Below, one piece after another: positions 22,548-35,493 of a stretch of 64,000 bases of DNA; the stretch's first letter is position 1, and the number at the start of each line of letters is the position of its first letter. The notes below the pieces were generated by a model that worked only from the letters and a program-made list of their open reading frames with translations, was not told where the DNA came from and made no database searches. The stretch is taken from NCBI GenBank assembly GCA_029964075.1, contig CM057136.1, forward strand, positions 16,542,381 to 16,606,380. The letters are read 5' to 3'. Both the position numbers and the translations under genes were made by a program. This DNA is from Patiria pectinifera (taxonomy: Eukaryota > Echinodermata > Asteroidea > Valvatida > Asterinidae).

Positions 22548-23832
22548 GTTCAACAATTGTGACTCGGAAACGCCTCTTGATCTTTGGCATAAATATGGCA
22601 ATTTGATCAGTTTGTTAACTTTAACTTTAAATCATGAAGGTATGCATGAAGTAGTTTTATCACGACGGTATAATAAGCTCTAAAATGAGTTTTGTAATTG
22701 GTAACTTGGTTATTTACGTGTATACGTACCCCCTCCCCCAGGAGCTTTTGATTTAAAGTAGTCATCTTTTGGCCACTACAATGTATATAAACACACCTAG
22801 AAATGTCCATAAGATAATGGTTTACGGTAGCACTATATGTGACAAATCACTTTTGTGAGTTTGTGAGATTCTAAGAAGAACCGGGGGCTCAACGTTTCGG
22901 AGAGTATACTCTTCCCGTCGTAGAAATATCTACCAACAATTTGAACATAATGGTTGTGGTTTATGATATTCATCCATCTAAGCGAGTAGCCTTTGTTATA
23001 ATTACCAATGATGTTTGAGCTGCATCATCAACAACAGCCGTTTTGTGAACAACTGAATTACAATGAGATATTTAAGGCTAAATATACACGCACCTGTCTT
23101 AGTGCATTAGTTATGACGTACTTTTATTAACTGGGTCAACTTTACTGAATTTGGTGGTGGAAATGTCTCTTTTCAAATGGTATGGTAAAAGGTGTCAATG
23201 CCGTGTCATATTGTTATGTTAATATCAGCGTAGAAGCCTTTTAAAATCTTCCCTGATCAAACGTTTGAAACAAACTTAATTCAAAACTGAATATTAGTGG
23301 TGGAGGCTAATTCGAGTCACCTCTCTAAATTACTTTGTCTCCAAGACGTTTTCTTTGGTGCACGATGAATCGCTATTAAAACAAACCGTCAGACTGGTAT
23401 GTTTTGTTTTGTGTTGGATTTTCTGAAGAAAAAGAAATTAACGCATGGCTGTGCTGTACGCCATTCAAAGCGTGCAGATAATGCAACATTGATAGCCACC
23501 GGTACATTACACTGTCGCCTTTTTATAGGCCCATATCCATGGCACCAATACCTAGTTTTCAGTTTTAACGGGTCACCTTATGCTGCTGTATTAATGCAGA
23601 GTATTTTGCAGCATCGTTTTATCTTAAGCTAACTTGATTTTGTCACGACCTCGAAACGGATATTAAGTCTCCAGTCAATTTTCATCGTGAAGCGTCAGGG
23701 CCAAGTTTCATCTACAAATAGACCTTTCTGGGGTTGAACTTTATTTATAATGGTCATTTATTTATAATGTTCAGTTGGAGAAGTTGATCGTAATCGGCAC
23801 ATGCTTTATCGCCGTGTTCACTTCGAAATAGA
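22548..23832. other. No recognisable gene
   Basis: No exon, RNA gene or clear repeat is supported in this stretch. Confidence 0.5.
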
Positions 23833-24477
23833 CACTGGAACAGTGTGGCCACTCTGGGGTTTTTTTTCAAGATCGCCATCTAAAAATTTTCAAGATTTTT
23901 CAAGCCTATGAAAATTACTAGACCAGCCAACCTGTCCCATTATGCAAAGGTTTTTTTGAAAGGATTGAAGCTCTTTTCAACAAATGTGCCATTTTTTTTC
24001 AAATTTGCTGTTAATTTTCTGTCAAAATACTATTTTTGCAGAATCCTGCCAGAAATCTGCCAAAAAAATTCATTCTGTCAAATTTTCTGTCAAACTCTTT
24101 TTTTTAACAAAAATTCTGTCAAAGTTAGCCGAAAATCGGCTAAAACGGGCACAATGCCCTCTCCCGGAGAGCAAATGAAGCGCGCGTCATGCAGTGCCTA
24201 GCCTAAGCTTACATACATGTTCACTGCAGGGTCTGACCGTAAGTATAGCGCGCCAATGCTAAAAAAATTACAAAGTAACAATAGAAGTCGCTAAAAAGCT
24301 TGGGTGTTCAGTGGAAAAAGTTGTCAAAGTTTCTACAAAACATATGGTTTTGCGCTTTTAGTTGAACATTTTCAAGATTTCTTGCTTTAAATGTTTTTTT
24401 TTTCAAGTTTTCAAGTTTGGTCTCAATTTTTCAAGATCTTGAATTTTTTTTCAAGCAGTGGCCACACTGCACTGGAG
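23833..24477. mobile_element. Non-autonomous hAT element with target duplication
   Basis: The element runs 23841-24469 with inverted ends CAGTGTGGCCACT at left and AGTGGCCACACTG at right (one base gap). It is flanked by CACTGGAA (23833-23840) and CACTGGAG (24470-24477), an 8-bp duplication with one mismatch. CAGTG ends and an 8-bp duplication are hAT hallmarks. The interior is T-rich with repeated TTTTCAAGAT and TTTCTGTCAAA phrases and no transposase, so it depended on an autonomous partner. Confidence 0.8.
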
Positions 24478-25297
24478 CAGCTGCGCCCTCAAGAGTCTGA
24501 AGGTGACCAGTTGCAAGGTTAACATCTTGAGGCAACACTTTTCGTTCAGACAACAAAACCAGCGACCAAAAAGACGATGATAATAAACAAGATTGGCTGC
24601 AGAACTGGCCGTTATTCTTGTTGGCTGATCTTCACTTTGCATGCACTTTATATTTTTGCCTCTTGCGGCCGAGGGGAAATATTTAACATTCCTTGCGAGG
24701 CTTCCGTACCACGTATGGAACAATGTTGTGTAATCCAGTGTGCAATCGGACAAGTACATAAAAGTACAGCGCTACACTAGTGCATCCAACATACAAAAAC
24801 GAAGCCATTTAATGTGTGAATGGCAACCGGCAATGAGTTCATAGACGACTAATATGCCTCTGATTACAACCATAATTTGCTGAAGAGGAATTGTTTTCAT
24901 CAACCTATAGTATAATTTAAGTAGTAGGCCCTACCAAATCAATGCCAAAATGCACGCGTCAGATTTTATTTCTAAACTAAGGTGCACTTGTCTTGCAACA
25001 AACATATCCTTGACATACAAATTATCATATAGTAACGTTTGAAGGAAAGAATGGAGGAAATAAATTTGAACCCTTTGATTGGACGCCGGAATATCTCAAT
25101 GATTTTTCTTCATGAATTGTGTCAGGTCGCCTCAAAGTACTAAGTTTTACTATCCTTTACATCATCACTTTTAAGAAAATAGATAAATCAGAGAAGGGAT
25201 GTCATGCTAGTAAACATTTTGTTTATTACTCACGAATGCACCAAACTATTAAAAAGAATAAAAGAGCATTAATAAAGCAATGAAAAAGTTTTGAAAA

Positions 25298-25513
25298 AAA
25301 GTTGCAATTAAACGATGTAAAATAAAGCCTTAACCACCACCAACTTTAAGCGATGTAGTCTTCAACTCGTATCGTTAGCTAAACAAAAATAAACCAATCA
25401 CAAATAAAAGTTGCAATAAAACGCTGTAAAATAAGAGCTTAACCACCACCAACTTTAAGCGATGTAGTCTTCAACTCGTAACGTTAGCTAAACAAAAATA
25501 AACCAATCACAAA
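25298..25513. repeat. Two-copy tandem duplication, 108-bp unit
   Basis: Units begin AAAGTTGCAAT at 25298 and 25406 and share CCACCACCAACTTTAAGCGA and AACAAAAATAAACCAATCAC. They differ at only a few positions, so the duplication is recent. It lies downstream of the lectin gene's 3' end. Confidence 0.8.
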
Positions 25514-25991
25514 CTGAATTTGTGGAAATCGAATCACCAAAGTCAGGGTAGAGAAACAATCTGACTGATCATTTCTTGAGTTATTTTCATATTCCAAATA
25601 AATTTCAGAATAGTCCAATTAACCAAAGTTTATTCAATGTACATGTACTGAGACAGTCGTCCAACCTAGGACTGATTATTGGTAAACGTTTTAGGAGTAG
25701 TCCGATGTGAATTTTCTTGTGGGAAGTTTAATACAGACATGTCGAACATATCGTTGACAAAGTAAAGTACTTGGCTCTGTATGACATCACCTTCACGTCA
25801 TTCAGGCAAACAACAAAGTCACTTGTTAGGTTTACTTTTATTTAGAATTTAGCAAGGAAGAACCCATCCACCAATTAAAAAAAATAATAATAATCAGGCT
25901 CAATTCGTTATCGTAATATAATTCGTAATCGGGTCATGATTTTTAAACGGGTCCAATTCGAAATCGGGTGACGAGGTGACGGTGAATATTC

Positions 25992-28900
25992 TTAGCACTG
26001 TCCGGAAGACAGCACTTCAACGTAGACCTCACAGAGTTGAAGAACTGCAGTGCCCGGAATATCGACGCTCACGTAGCGCGCCCTCAACGGTCGACCGCAC
26101 TCAACCGCGATTGTACCGCCCAATGGTTGGGCTTGTTCGGCGGTGATTGGTGCCCCGCATGCCTGGTTCCCAATAGGGGTCGCGTTTGACCCAGCACGAA
26201 CAATGGCGTTCTGCAGACGTTCACCTGTAAACAAATTAAAAGAACGGAATAGCAATAGAAAGGATGATACCTGTCATGCTTTTGTTTTGTAATTTTTTTG
26301 TTTTGTTTATCTGTTAGGTTTTTAGCTTGTTCAAGAAAAGGACTTAATACATTGTATTTCAAACTGTCAATTAATATTGCTATTGATCGTTATTATCCAA
26401 AATAAATTACAGGGTAAATTTACTGACTTCAGTGAATGTGGACATTCGTTGCTTATCTTGTAAATTCAAATAATTCAACATGACTTTTGTGGATTGAATA
26501 AAACAAAAAAAATGTACTGGGAGGTATTTGTGAGTAGAGCTAGGAAAGCCAAAAAAAAGGCATCGTTGTATGCATACGCAAGGAACAAAGAGTCACATTT
26601 CTCTGTAAAGTTCCTATTTTTGCGTCGAGTGACTTTAGCGAAGATACTGTTATACTTACTGCAACAGTCTCCACGGTTCAGGATGGTTACCTTGGTAACG
26701 CATTCCTCACCCCCGAGATCGACTCTCCACCAGGGATTCTGCTCCTGACCTTTAAAAAAAATCAACAAATCGTTATTCCAGCTAGAACCAGTATTATTTT
26801 GTATGTGTTGTGCCATTTTATAAGAGATGGACAGTCTTTTGTGACTGTGTGTGGTTGTGGTGATTTGAATCTTTTGTGTTTTTCTCTTTCACGCCAACCC
26901 GCAGATGATTTTTAGTGGAAATTATCACACTATATACATATTTATGAGCCAAACCCGTTTCTCTCTTTCGTCTATGTTTGAAATGAGGATTCATTCAGTC
27001 GTGATATTTAGCGGAAATTGTTACACTTCATACATAAAATGAGCAAGGCCCACTTATCTCATTGGTTGATGATTCAAATGAGGATGCATGCATGCACGAT
27101 TTTTTTTTATTATTACACCTCATACATAATTATTTGTGAGCCAACTTCGCTTCTCTCACTGGTCGATGTTTCAAATGATATTCATTCGGTCATGCATTTT
27201 TTTACACTTCATACATATTTATGAGCCAAACATGGTTCTCTGATTGGTCGATGTTTTAAATGAGATTCATTCGGTCATGCATTTGTTTACACTTCATACA
27301 TATTTATGAGCCAAACATGGTTCTCTGATTGGTCGATGTTTTAAACGAGGATTCATCTTACTTGTGTGTGAGCATTTAGCATCGGGGTACATGATGGTCG
27401 ATGAGCTACCGTCAACAGCTTTGCCCGCTGGATATAGTCCTGAGCCTTGTTCAGAGCTTTGTGCGGCTGGGTGGTCAACGATACTGAACGCCTCCGCTAT
27501 GAGAAGAAAGACGTTTGTAGGACTTAAAACCTCAAATTATGAATTTGATATGGCATGCTACTTTCAATTATGGACAAAAGAGGTTCGAACTTTCCAACGG
27601 GACGCGACATCTATTTAGTGACTTGTTCGATTCGCCGAGATAGCTTTGGTGAACCAAAAAAGCGATATTATATGAGAACCTGCTTACTGGATAAACATTT
27701 TAAAGTTGCTTACAAGACTCGGCTAATAGTAATAGTCGAGCTGGGCCCAGACTTCTAATTTTAGAACATGTTAAGATTCTGAATCAGTCGGTCACTCACT
27801 CACTCAAGTGCCATCGGTCAGTTAAAAAAAAACAGTTGACTGGTCCTTCTGGTCCAACACCTGTGGAAAGAACCACATCGGCTATTGATGAAACTTACTT
27901 TTGCATTGGTCCAGGGGGAGTTCCTCCACAGTGACCTCACAAAGTTGCAAGGTGCCCGTACGGGGGATATCAACGCTGATGTAGCGCGCCCTCAACGGAG
28001 TAGGGCAATCCATCTCGATGGTACCACCGAGTGGTTTGGCTTGGGCAGCGGTGACAGCTGAGCCACAGGTCGGGTTGTCGGTAGCAGTGGGGCTGTTACC
28101 AGCGCGGACATTAGCTCCTTGCAAACGTTCGCCTGCAAATTAAATTTCCATAATACAAAAACGGGTTTGGGGCTGTTAATATATGAACCTATAATCCTAC
28201 AAAACACACCATGGATGAAACTGTAGAAGTTGCCACAATTTCTCGGACACGGGGTGTATACTGCAAGCCATTTTCAGCAATATCGTCCGCAGTTAAGAAA
28301 ATAAAATAAAATTGGACAGCCCAAACCTTGAGGAATGAGGTCAGGAAGTAATATGGTTATACATTATTCCCATAATTATCGCATGATTTCCTTGGGTTTA
28401 ATAATAATGACTTACTGCAGCAGTCTCCACGGTTCAGAATGTTGACTTTGCTGATGCAGTGCTCCCCTCCGAGATCGACCATCCACCACGGATTTTCCGA
28501 ATTGCTAACTGGGCGACAGAAAATAAAAAGAACATTGTTAAAATAAGTAAAATATGGTGTAGGCCTGAAGACGAATTAATTTGTGTCGATTGTTTACATT
28601 GCCGATTGCATATACTTCAGAGATGTTACGAAAACAACTAGAAATGAATGTCTGAAAGTGCCATAAAGGTGTCCATTGTTTTCAGTAAGATTGATTTCTT
28701 TCAGGAGTATTTAAGAAACTGTTTGTGATAATAAAATTATTTACATCCTCGGTCTTGTCTTCTCCACATTTACATACATACATACATATAGGCATTTTTA
28801 TAGCGCCCCACAAAGATCGGAACGCTTTACAAAAGCTGACAAATTAATTAAAGATACAAACAAAAAATGCATTGATACAGATACAAAAAACTATACAAGC

Positions 28901-31900
28901 AAAATAACATATGGCATGATTAAACAAATAAATGGGTTTTGAGTCTATTTTTGAAGAGCTGAAGTGTGTTGGCTTCTCGGATGTTACGGGGTAGGGAATT
29001 CCACAGCCGGGGAGCAGCGGCTTGAAAGGCACGATCTCCAGTGCGCGACTTAGTTTGGGGGTTATGGAGACGGGTTTTATCAAATGATGAGCGGGTGGCA
29101 TAGACAGATGTGTTGAAAGAGATGAGTTCTCGGAGATATGAAGGTGCCATATAGAGTTGATACATTTGTATACAATGACAAGAAGTTTGAAATTTATGCG
29201 TGCTCGGATTTACCTGTTTTAACTGTTAATTTAGATATTTCTTCGTGAAAAAGAAATAGAGAATGGAACAAAGTAAACATGTCATATTTTAAAATAATTT
29301 TATTGTGGATTGAAACAAAATAATTAAAATAACTGTCGCATTCTACTAGGCCGGTTGACACCTCAATTTTGTAATGTTCGTTAGGTTTGGTACTCCAAAG
29401 ACGAAAGTCTCTTACCAGTGTGAGAACATTTGGCATCGGGATACATGATGGTCGAGGAGCTTCCATCTACGGCCTTTGACGATGTGTATAGAAAACTACC
29501 ATGAGAAGAACTCTGCCATGTCACCTTACCCACGATGGAGAGAGGTTGGCCGCCTTCATTGAAAACAAAATCAGAGAACGGCAGAAAAGATTACTGAACC
29601 GATATAGGACAAGTTATCACCAGCTATAAAAGAAATGAAAGTATTAAAGCTGCGTGATAATGCAGTGGCGTTTCACTCTGGCGCCCAGGTGGAGCGCGCG
29701 CACTAGCTACTTATTCGCGCCTAAAAATCAGAACGCTGGCCGATCTTTGTCATGTATTTTTCATATTTTTTTCTTTGTTCATTTAAAAATATGGATGTGT
29801 TTATATACCTGCCACCTTCTTTTCTTCAGCTCTCTCCAGCATACGTTCAAGCAACTCCATTTCATCCTGTGAAAATGTAATCAAACATTTAGAAACAAAC
29901 AATATAATTTGCAACTCTGATTTAAGAAATAAAGTGAATCTGATCCTACAGTTTTGTTATGTTAAATGAAACTGATGTTTCAACATTGGCGTATCGACAT
30001 TGCCATAACAGTCGATCGGAAAGGGATTGGTGAGCCCTGCTAGCTGCCCCAAAATAATTAAGTTCTGGGTACGTCATGCATAATTGTAGTGTTCGCACTC
30101 TCTAGTAATAACGATAACCTTGTTCGTGTTTGGGGACAGCTCTTTTCAGGGAATGTCCTTTTTTATGCAAAAAAGAAAAAGAGGGCCATGCCCCCCCCCC
30201 CAAACGAACGCATTTTTTTAAAAAGTAGTCTAAAAAAAGACAGCCATTGCGTACACCATCCACAAAACTTTAAAAAGAAAACCATTTTCACCCCTTCCCT
30301 TGCTTTTCATGTTTAACTTGGGGCGGAAACTTTTTGGACCCACTTTCCGGGAGCGAAAATTATATCTCTGTGCCCGCTGTTGGCATCCAAATTGACCAAT
30401 CAACAGCTTAGTCCAGACTTCGGAATGAAATGACGTCGTGTGGACTCCAATTGGCTGGCGCGCGGGGTCGCATAAATTTGCATGCCTAGATGTATCAGAC
30501 GTTGGACCGGAGACAGAGAGAGAATTAAGGCTCAGTTGGGCAACGACTGATACTCAGACTATAGTGCGTACATTGCATTACAGATTTTTTACACGATCCA
30601 TTCACCTTCACCGATGTTTTTACAACTTAAAGACATATTGTGATTTGTGGCGGGAAAACTGTGTGTTTTTGTCCCTTTTGGACTCCCCTCCCCCGTCCCT
30701 TCAATTATGGTAAGTTCAGGTGTCCCTCAGTGTTAATTGATTGCTGTTGTAAGCGCTGCCATGATTTTTTTAAATGTCTAGACACCTGGAGGTAAGAAAA
30801 CGTACGTGCCTTTAGGGATTTTCAGACCACCTTTAATGGATTTTTCAACAATAGTGAATGGTTTTTATTTTGCTAACAATAATCACTCTTGCACGCCTCA
30901 GACGTCATGTTTGCCAGGAATGAATGCCCGTCCCTGGCCAAAGTTTGCCACAAAATCCTTTCCCACGAAACCTGAATGGTTTCAAGGCCGTTAGGGTAAG
31001 GCCAACTTTGAATTGAATAATGGGGCAAATCTTTTGAATTGCTTCAGTTTGTCAAGTTGCAGGATCTTTTGCAACGTCAAGGTGTTTTTTCGCTTAAGGT
31101 AAGAGCACTTTGTATTGTAATGCATGAATCGATGGGGGCCGGGGGCGGGCATACCTTGATCAGAGCTAAAGGGAGCGCGAAGCCGGTGAAGCCTATAATT
31201 ATAACGGCGTGGGGTCGGTTCGGGGCCCGCTTAACGACCCCGATTCTAGACACTCTGTGGTGCGATATGAGGTATAATTTAATTTAACAATTCGTTTTAG
31301 CAAAAGATTATCATTTAAACATCAGTTTCGAGTTTGGAGTCAATGAATCAGCTATTCTGATCTATAAAATCATATACATGTATAGGCTACAGTTTTATTC
31401 GGGGACGAAAAAATGGGGGGGGGGGAATACGGTCGATACTTAAATGAATGGTTTACATATAAACGAATGGTTTATACTTTTGATAACTCAATAGAAATGT
31501 TTTGAGTCTATACTGAGGGCAAATGCATGAGGTAAAGTCGGGGGATACAATCCAAAAGAAATTTGAACTCAGCATAATGTATAGATGCATTGATTATCGC
31601 GTTTACAAGAACATGGTTACAAAAAATCGTATGTCTTTATAAATATTCCCGTATCGTATAGTCAGGTGTATGCCTTTCCGAGTATAGCGGCACAAGACAT
31701 TTCATAGATGGTATGTCATTGTTATTGCCTTTAAAATCACTTTATTTTATATTATTTTAGTCTTCAAATTAACGGTGTTTCAGGCAGATCAGGCAAAAGA
31801 TACGAAAAAAGAAGGGCAGAGCTATAGAATCCAGCAAGAATAAAAAGGTTTCAAGGGACTGACTGATACTCAAAAGCCGAGTTCGACACCTTGCTGGAAT

Positions 31901-32483
31901 CGAACCAAGTTAAACGTAAAGAAATCACTATTTGCCAAATCCAAGTTGATTGCACAGTGTTCCGTTAAAAACAATTTTTGAAAATATCTGGAAAAAAATA
32001 CTTTTAATTTACTTCTGCGTCTCAAAGTCGTTTAGGAAAGACACAATTGTTAATGACAACGATGCCGCAACAATAATAGAAGGAATCACCATCATCTTTG
32101 TCAAATTTCGTCTTTTGTATTTCCGTTAAACCAATTCAATTTGCGATTTGTGACTTTGTTGGAAAAGAATAATCAACCGTTATAATGAATCGATGCCCGC
32201 ATTATTTGGCCGATGATACTTGGGAGTTGTCTGATTGTGAAACCCCTGACCTTTAATACGGACGGTTGTGGTCATCTATTGTGGTCTGGTTATGTGGCAT
32301 AAAATATTCTTCTTTACACTACGCGAAATCAACTTTATGATCACCGTATAAAGGTGTGGCGTTTTTTTTGGGGGGGGGGGATTGAAAGAAGAACTGTGAC
32401 CAACTCACCTCGTTCATGGCGTCGGCGATCTGGAACCCCACCAGTCCCAGCACCAAGACAGCAGCAGCTACCCAGCGAAACAT
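25992..32483 (-). CDS. Secreted two-domain F-type lectin (fucolectin), eight exons
   Basis: The exons are 32483-32409, 29866-29809, 29553-29416, 28508-28416, 28132-27899, 27496-27362, 26749-26660 and 26224-25992, giving 351 residues. F-type lectins bind L-fucose on glycans and act in innate recognition or fertilisation. Exon 1 is a signal peptide (MFRWVAAAVLVLGLVGF). Exon 2 is a short acidic helix (DEMELLERMLERAEEKK) suited to oligomerisation. Then come two F-type domains of three phase-1 exons each. Domain 2 shows the fucose motif H-X26-RGDCCSER; domain 1 has H-X27-RGDCCSER, one residue longer. Both have ENPWW/QNPWW and PLRARY(I/V)SVDIP. Phase-1 introns on every domain border explain easy domain duplication. 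Intron 1 is 2.5 kb, intron 3 holds a LINE end, intron 6 a minisatellite. A poly(A) signal is likely at 25848-25853. Confidence 0.93.
26915..27355. repeat. Minisatellite in lectin intron 6
   Basis: About five units of roughly 75-95 bases share CTTCATACATATTTATGAGCC, GTCGATGTTT.AAATGA (sometimes mutated) and ATTCATTCGGTCATGCATTT. The two units nearest the exon are almost identical and end six bases from the 5' splice site of exon 6 (27361). The outer units are diverged. Confidence 0.75.
28776..29170 (-). mobile_element. 3' end of a CR1/L2-type LINE in lectin intron 3
   Basis: The minus strand encodes the typical reverse-transcriptase tail GDRAFQAAAPRLWNSLPRNI followed by an FKNRLKTHLF ending. 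A short 3' UTR with the familiar GCGCTATAAA-like and AGCGTTCCGATC stretch follows, and then a TATG/TACA microsatellite tail (28776-28795). It is 5'-truncated, so it is a dead insertion. It lies on the same strand as the lectin gene. Confidence 0.75.
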
Positions 32484-33035
32484 TCTTCTTCTCTTGATTT
32501 CAGAAACTCGGAAGGAAAAACGATCTCTAACTAGAATGGAGCTCAAGTCTAGTGAACGCTAGCGAGACCAGACACCAGAGTGAGGGAGTGGCGGAATTGG
32601 GCATGCTTTTGTATCCTGCAGAAAGGCATGTATCCCATAATATTTGCCGGAAAAATATGAGCATTGTTATAATGGCCATGAAACCGAGGCTCTTTATTAC
32701 ACATTTTCTTTCAGTTGTTATGGCCTAATCGCAGACCTCAACAAACTGCTCCCCAGAGTTTTTATTGACTAGGCTTCTTTTATACCTCGAGGTTATTTTC
32801 ACTCTGAATGGACCACTCGCCAGGTTCATTCGGAGTTCAAATACGAGCACCAAAATAAGACTGGATCTGAATGCACCACTTACAAGGAATATACAACATT
32901 TGCTTTTGCTGTAATTTTCAGAAATAGATGGATTGGGGAATAGTATTTTGTAACAAATATCGGTACACTGACTTGTTTGAAGTTTTGTGTTCGTAGATGC
33001 CGTTAAAACCAAGAAAAAAAACAAACAAGTTCCTG

Positions 33036-33119
33036 TAGACTGGTTCCCTGACCCCACTTAAGATGAAATGGAGCAATTTATAGACGTCGGTTGAATTGTA
33101 AGGTCAGGGAACAAGTCTA
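33036..33119. repeat. Short palindromic element, copy 1
   Basis: TAGACTGGTTCCCTGACC at left is inverted at right as GGTCAGGGAACAAGTCTA, with about 48 bases between the arms. A relative with the same TAGACT.GTTCCC ends lies at 44967-45019. Confidence 0.6.
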
Positions 33120-33288
33120 GCTGGCTTGTACCCGTTCATAGGTGTACGTGTAATGGATTGCTAACAGATGTGGTCTAACTAAATATGGTAAATTGGGGGC
33201 AGTACTTAAAAAAACCCGACACTGGTCGGCTGACCCCTCCCCCCTCCGTTACACCCCTGGTACTGCATCTTTCTATCCCAAGTACATA

Positions 33289-33410
33289 CACGATGATATT
33301 ATGAACGTTCATGTACATGTACATCTGAGGTATGTACATGTACATACACGATGATATTATGCACGTTCATGTACATGTACATCTATGCATGTATGCATGT
33401 ACATCATGCA
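33289..33410. repeat. Direct repeat rich in ACATGTACAT
   Basis: The phrase ACATACACGATGATATTATG followed by ACGTTCATGTACATGTACAT occurs twice (about 33285 and 33342), separated by ATGTACATG palindromes. It is a simple local duplication. Confidence 0.6.
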
Positions 33411-33651
33411 TACACTGTAGTTTTACTTGGGCTTACATAAAACTTGAGTATCATTCAATATCCTATGTGCTTGCACGCAAGCACCGTGACGAGTCAACAA
33501 CTTTAGTAACAATAAGTTCCAGGCACAGACTCGAGGTTTGAATACCGGAGACCCCGGGTGGCGCCATCCCATCATAGTTTACAACTTCTCCGAATCACAC
33601 AGGGCTAGGGCTGAACAAAATGAAAGTCCTTTGTATTTACAAAACCAAGAG

Positions 33652-33954
33652 TAGTGCTGTGGGGTGGTATTGGTAGTGCCCCGCCCCTTTTTTGTACACG
33701 TTCTATGGGGAACTGTGGGGGGAGGTTTGAGTAGGGAATGAGGATCCATTGTAAAGAGTATTCAATGGGTAAGAGGATTACCGGATGTATTGTGTAGGGA
33801 TTATATATGAATTTGTTTGTCATTTGGATGAATGGTGTAGGTTTAATTATAAGACAGCTGTTAGAACAATAGGTTAATTACATTATGCCCAGCAAAACAA
33901 CATAAATTAGGCAAAGCATAAAAGATGTCACTGTATAAAGTGTATACTATACGT
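33652..33954. repeat. 303-bp direct repeat, copy A
   Basis: It begins TAGTGCTGTGGGGTGGTAT and ends AAGTGTATACTATACGT. Copy B at 34417-34720 is nearly identical over the whole length. About 460 unrelated bases separate the copies. The arrangement resembles a miniature LTR pair, but the ends are not TG..CA and no primer-binding site is evident, so a local duplication is equally possible. Confidence 0.75.
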
Positions 33955-34166
33955 ATACAAAAATACCCCAAAAGAAGGATTTAGTTTAGCCTGTATTGAG
34001 GAAGTGGACACAACGTCTTAGGAACCATAAGAATTAACAATTACTAGCTACATTTATGTGAAAATTGCTTTATTGTTGAATGTTAGAAATAGTAAAAAAA
34101 AAAATAATAAAAGTAAACATTAATAAAGTTGTTGTATATTGACTCAGTTTCTGAGCATGAATTACC

Positions 34167-35493
34167 TTAAATTATCAGTGGTCGCAATGCTGCTGATATG
34201 ATCCTTTAAGCCCCCCCCCCCAAAAAAAATAAGGTCGTATAATTTCTCCCTTAATAATTCATTCTTATTCTGTTAATTGTGGAAGTTGTCGCAGCGTGCC
34301 ATTGTGCATAGGACGAATGGTGCGTTTATTAGAGGTCATATACGCGTAGTTGCGGTAAAACGTGACCCGAAAACAAATAGTTTGGGTCTGACATAAAAAG
34401 GCACCGGCCTTGGTATTAGTGCTGTGGGGTGGTATAGGTAGTGCCCCGCCCCTTTTTTTGTACACGTTCTATGGGGAACTGTGGGGGGAGGTTTGAGGAG
34501 GGAATGAGGATCCATTGTAAAGAGTATTCAATGGGTAAGAGGATTACCGGATGCATTGTGTAGGGATTATATATGAATTTGTTTGTCATTTGGATGAATG
34601 GTATAGGTTTAATTATAAGACAGCTGTTAGAACAATAGGTTAATTACATTATGCCCAGCAAAACAACATAAATTAGGCAAAGCATAAAAGATGTCACTGT
34701 ATAAAGTGTATAATATACGTTTAAATGTAATTCATTGATGGGTTTAAGGATGACATTTTTGTAACGGTACCCAGTTTGATTTCATGCGGTCACTGTGGAC
34801 AATTGTTTTCGAGGAGAGCTTTGTGAATACGCATGTATTGGAACCGCGATCCGTAGTTTATAGAGGGCGCTTACAATGCATACATTGGGTCACTGACTTG
34901 AAGAGCTCGCTCACAGTATGCATTCGATATGTATCCATGGAGTCAATGTTTTTCGGTTCACGATTACAATGTCCTCCTATTATAACAGTGTAACAAGTTA
35001 TTTCTCGTTCGCAACACATTGGGACCGGTTCACAAAATTATACGATTGTTATACAACCGCGTTTTCAGCGGTTCCGCTGTAGACCACCGTACGTGTAGGC
35101 CTATACTGAGACGTGGCGCACAGACGTTTACAGTCACTTATGCAGACTCAATTGTCGTGTCAACATAATAAACATTAGTCTTTTTAATAGATGGCATTTA
35201 CCGGTAAAATTATGGAATGTATATTCAACTAAAGATTACAGACGTCCCGAAAATTGACAAGAAGAAAAATAAACAAATACATCTTCAGACGTTTATTGTT
35301 ACCCCGGACATGAATTCAGGTATAGATTGTAATTTTTTAATTTAGTATTGAGGGAATGACTGCATCCTGACACATTGTATATTCACACCGTCCGATCAGA
35401 TAGCGCTGTTTCCCTAATCCATAAAGACGTAATGCTTTCAAGACGTGTTCATTATATCGATTATCAGCAGCATTGCGACCACTGATAATTTAA
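34167..35493. mobile_element. TTAA-flanked element with 28-bp perfect inverted ends
   Basis: The inverted repeat starts ATTATCAGTGGTCGCAATGC at 34171 and is exactly mirrored, ending at 35489. TTAA lies immediately outside both ends (34167-34170, 35490-35493). A TTAA duplication is typical of piggyBac-like insertion, although the terminal bases are not the usual CCY of piggyBac. No transposase is encoded in the 1.3 kb, so it is a non-autonomous derivative. Copy B of the 303-bp direct repeat lies inside it. Confidence 0.65.
34417..34720. repeat. 303-bp direct repeat, copy B
   Basis: It matches copy A (33652-33954) with only a handful of changes, starting TAGTGCTGTGGGGTGGTAT and ending GTGTATAATATACGT. 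It lies within the TTAA-flanked element while copy A lies outside it. Confidence 0.75.

Noticed and set aside
30690-31105. Possible small exons: an ATG followed by GTAAG near 30707, ACACCTGGAG near 30781, and a 17-codon block at about 31048-31099
   Set aside because: Splice-like sites exist, but the pieces match no protein I know and the block lies within lectin intron 1 on the other strand.
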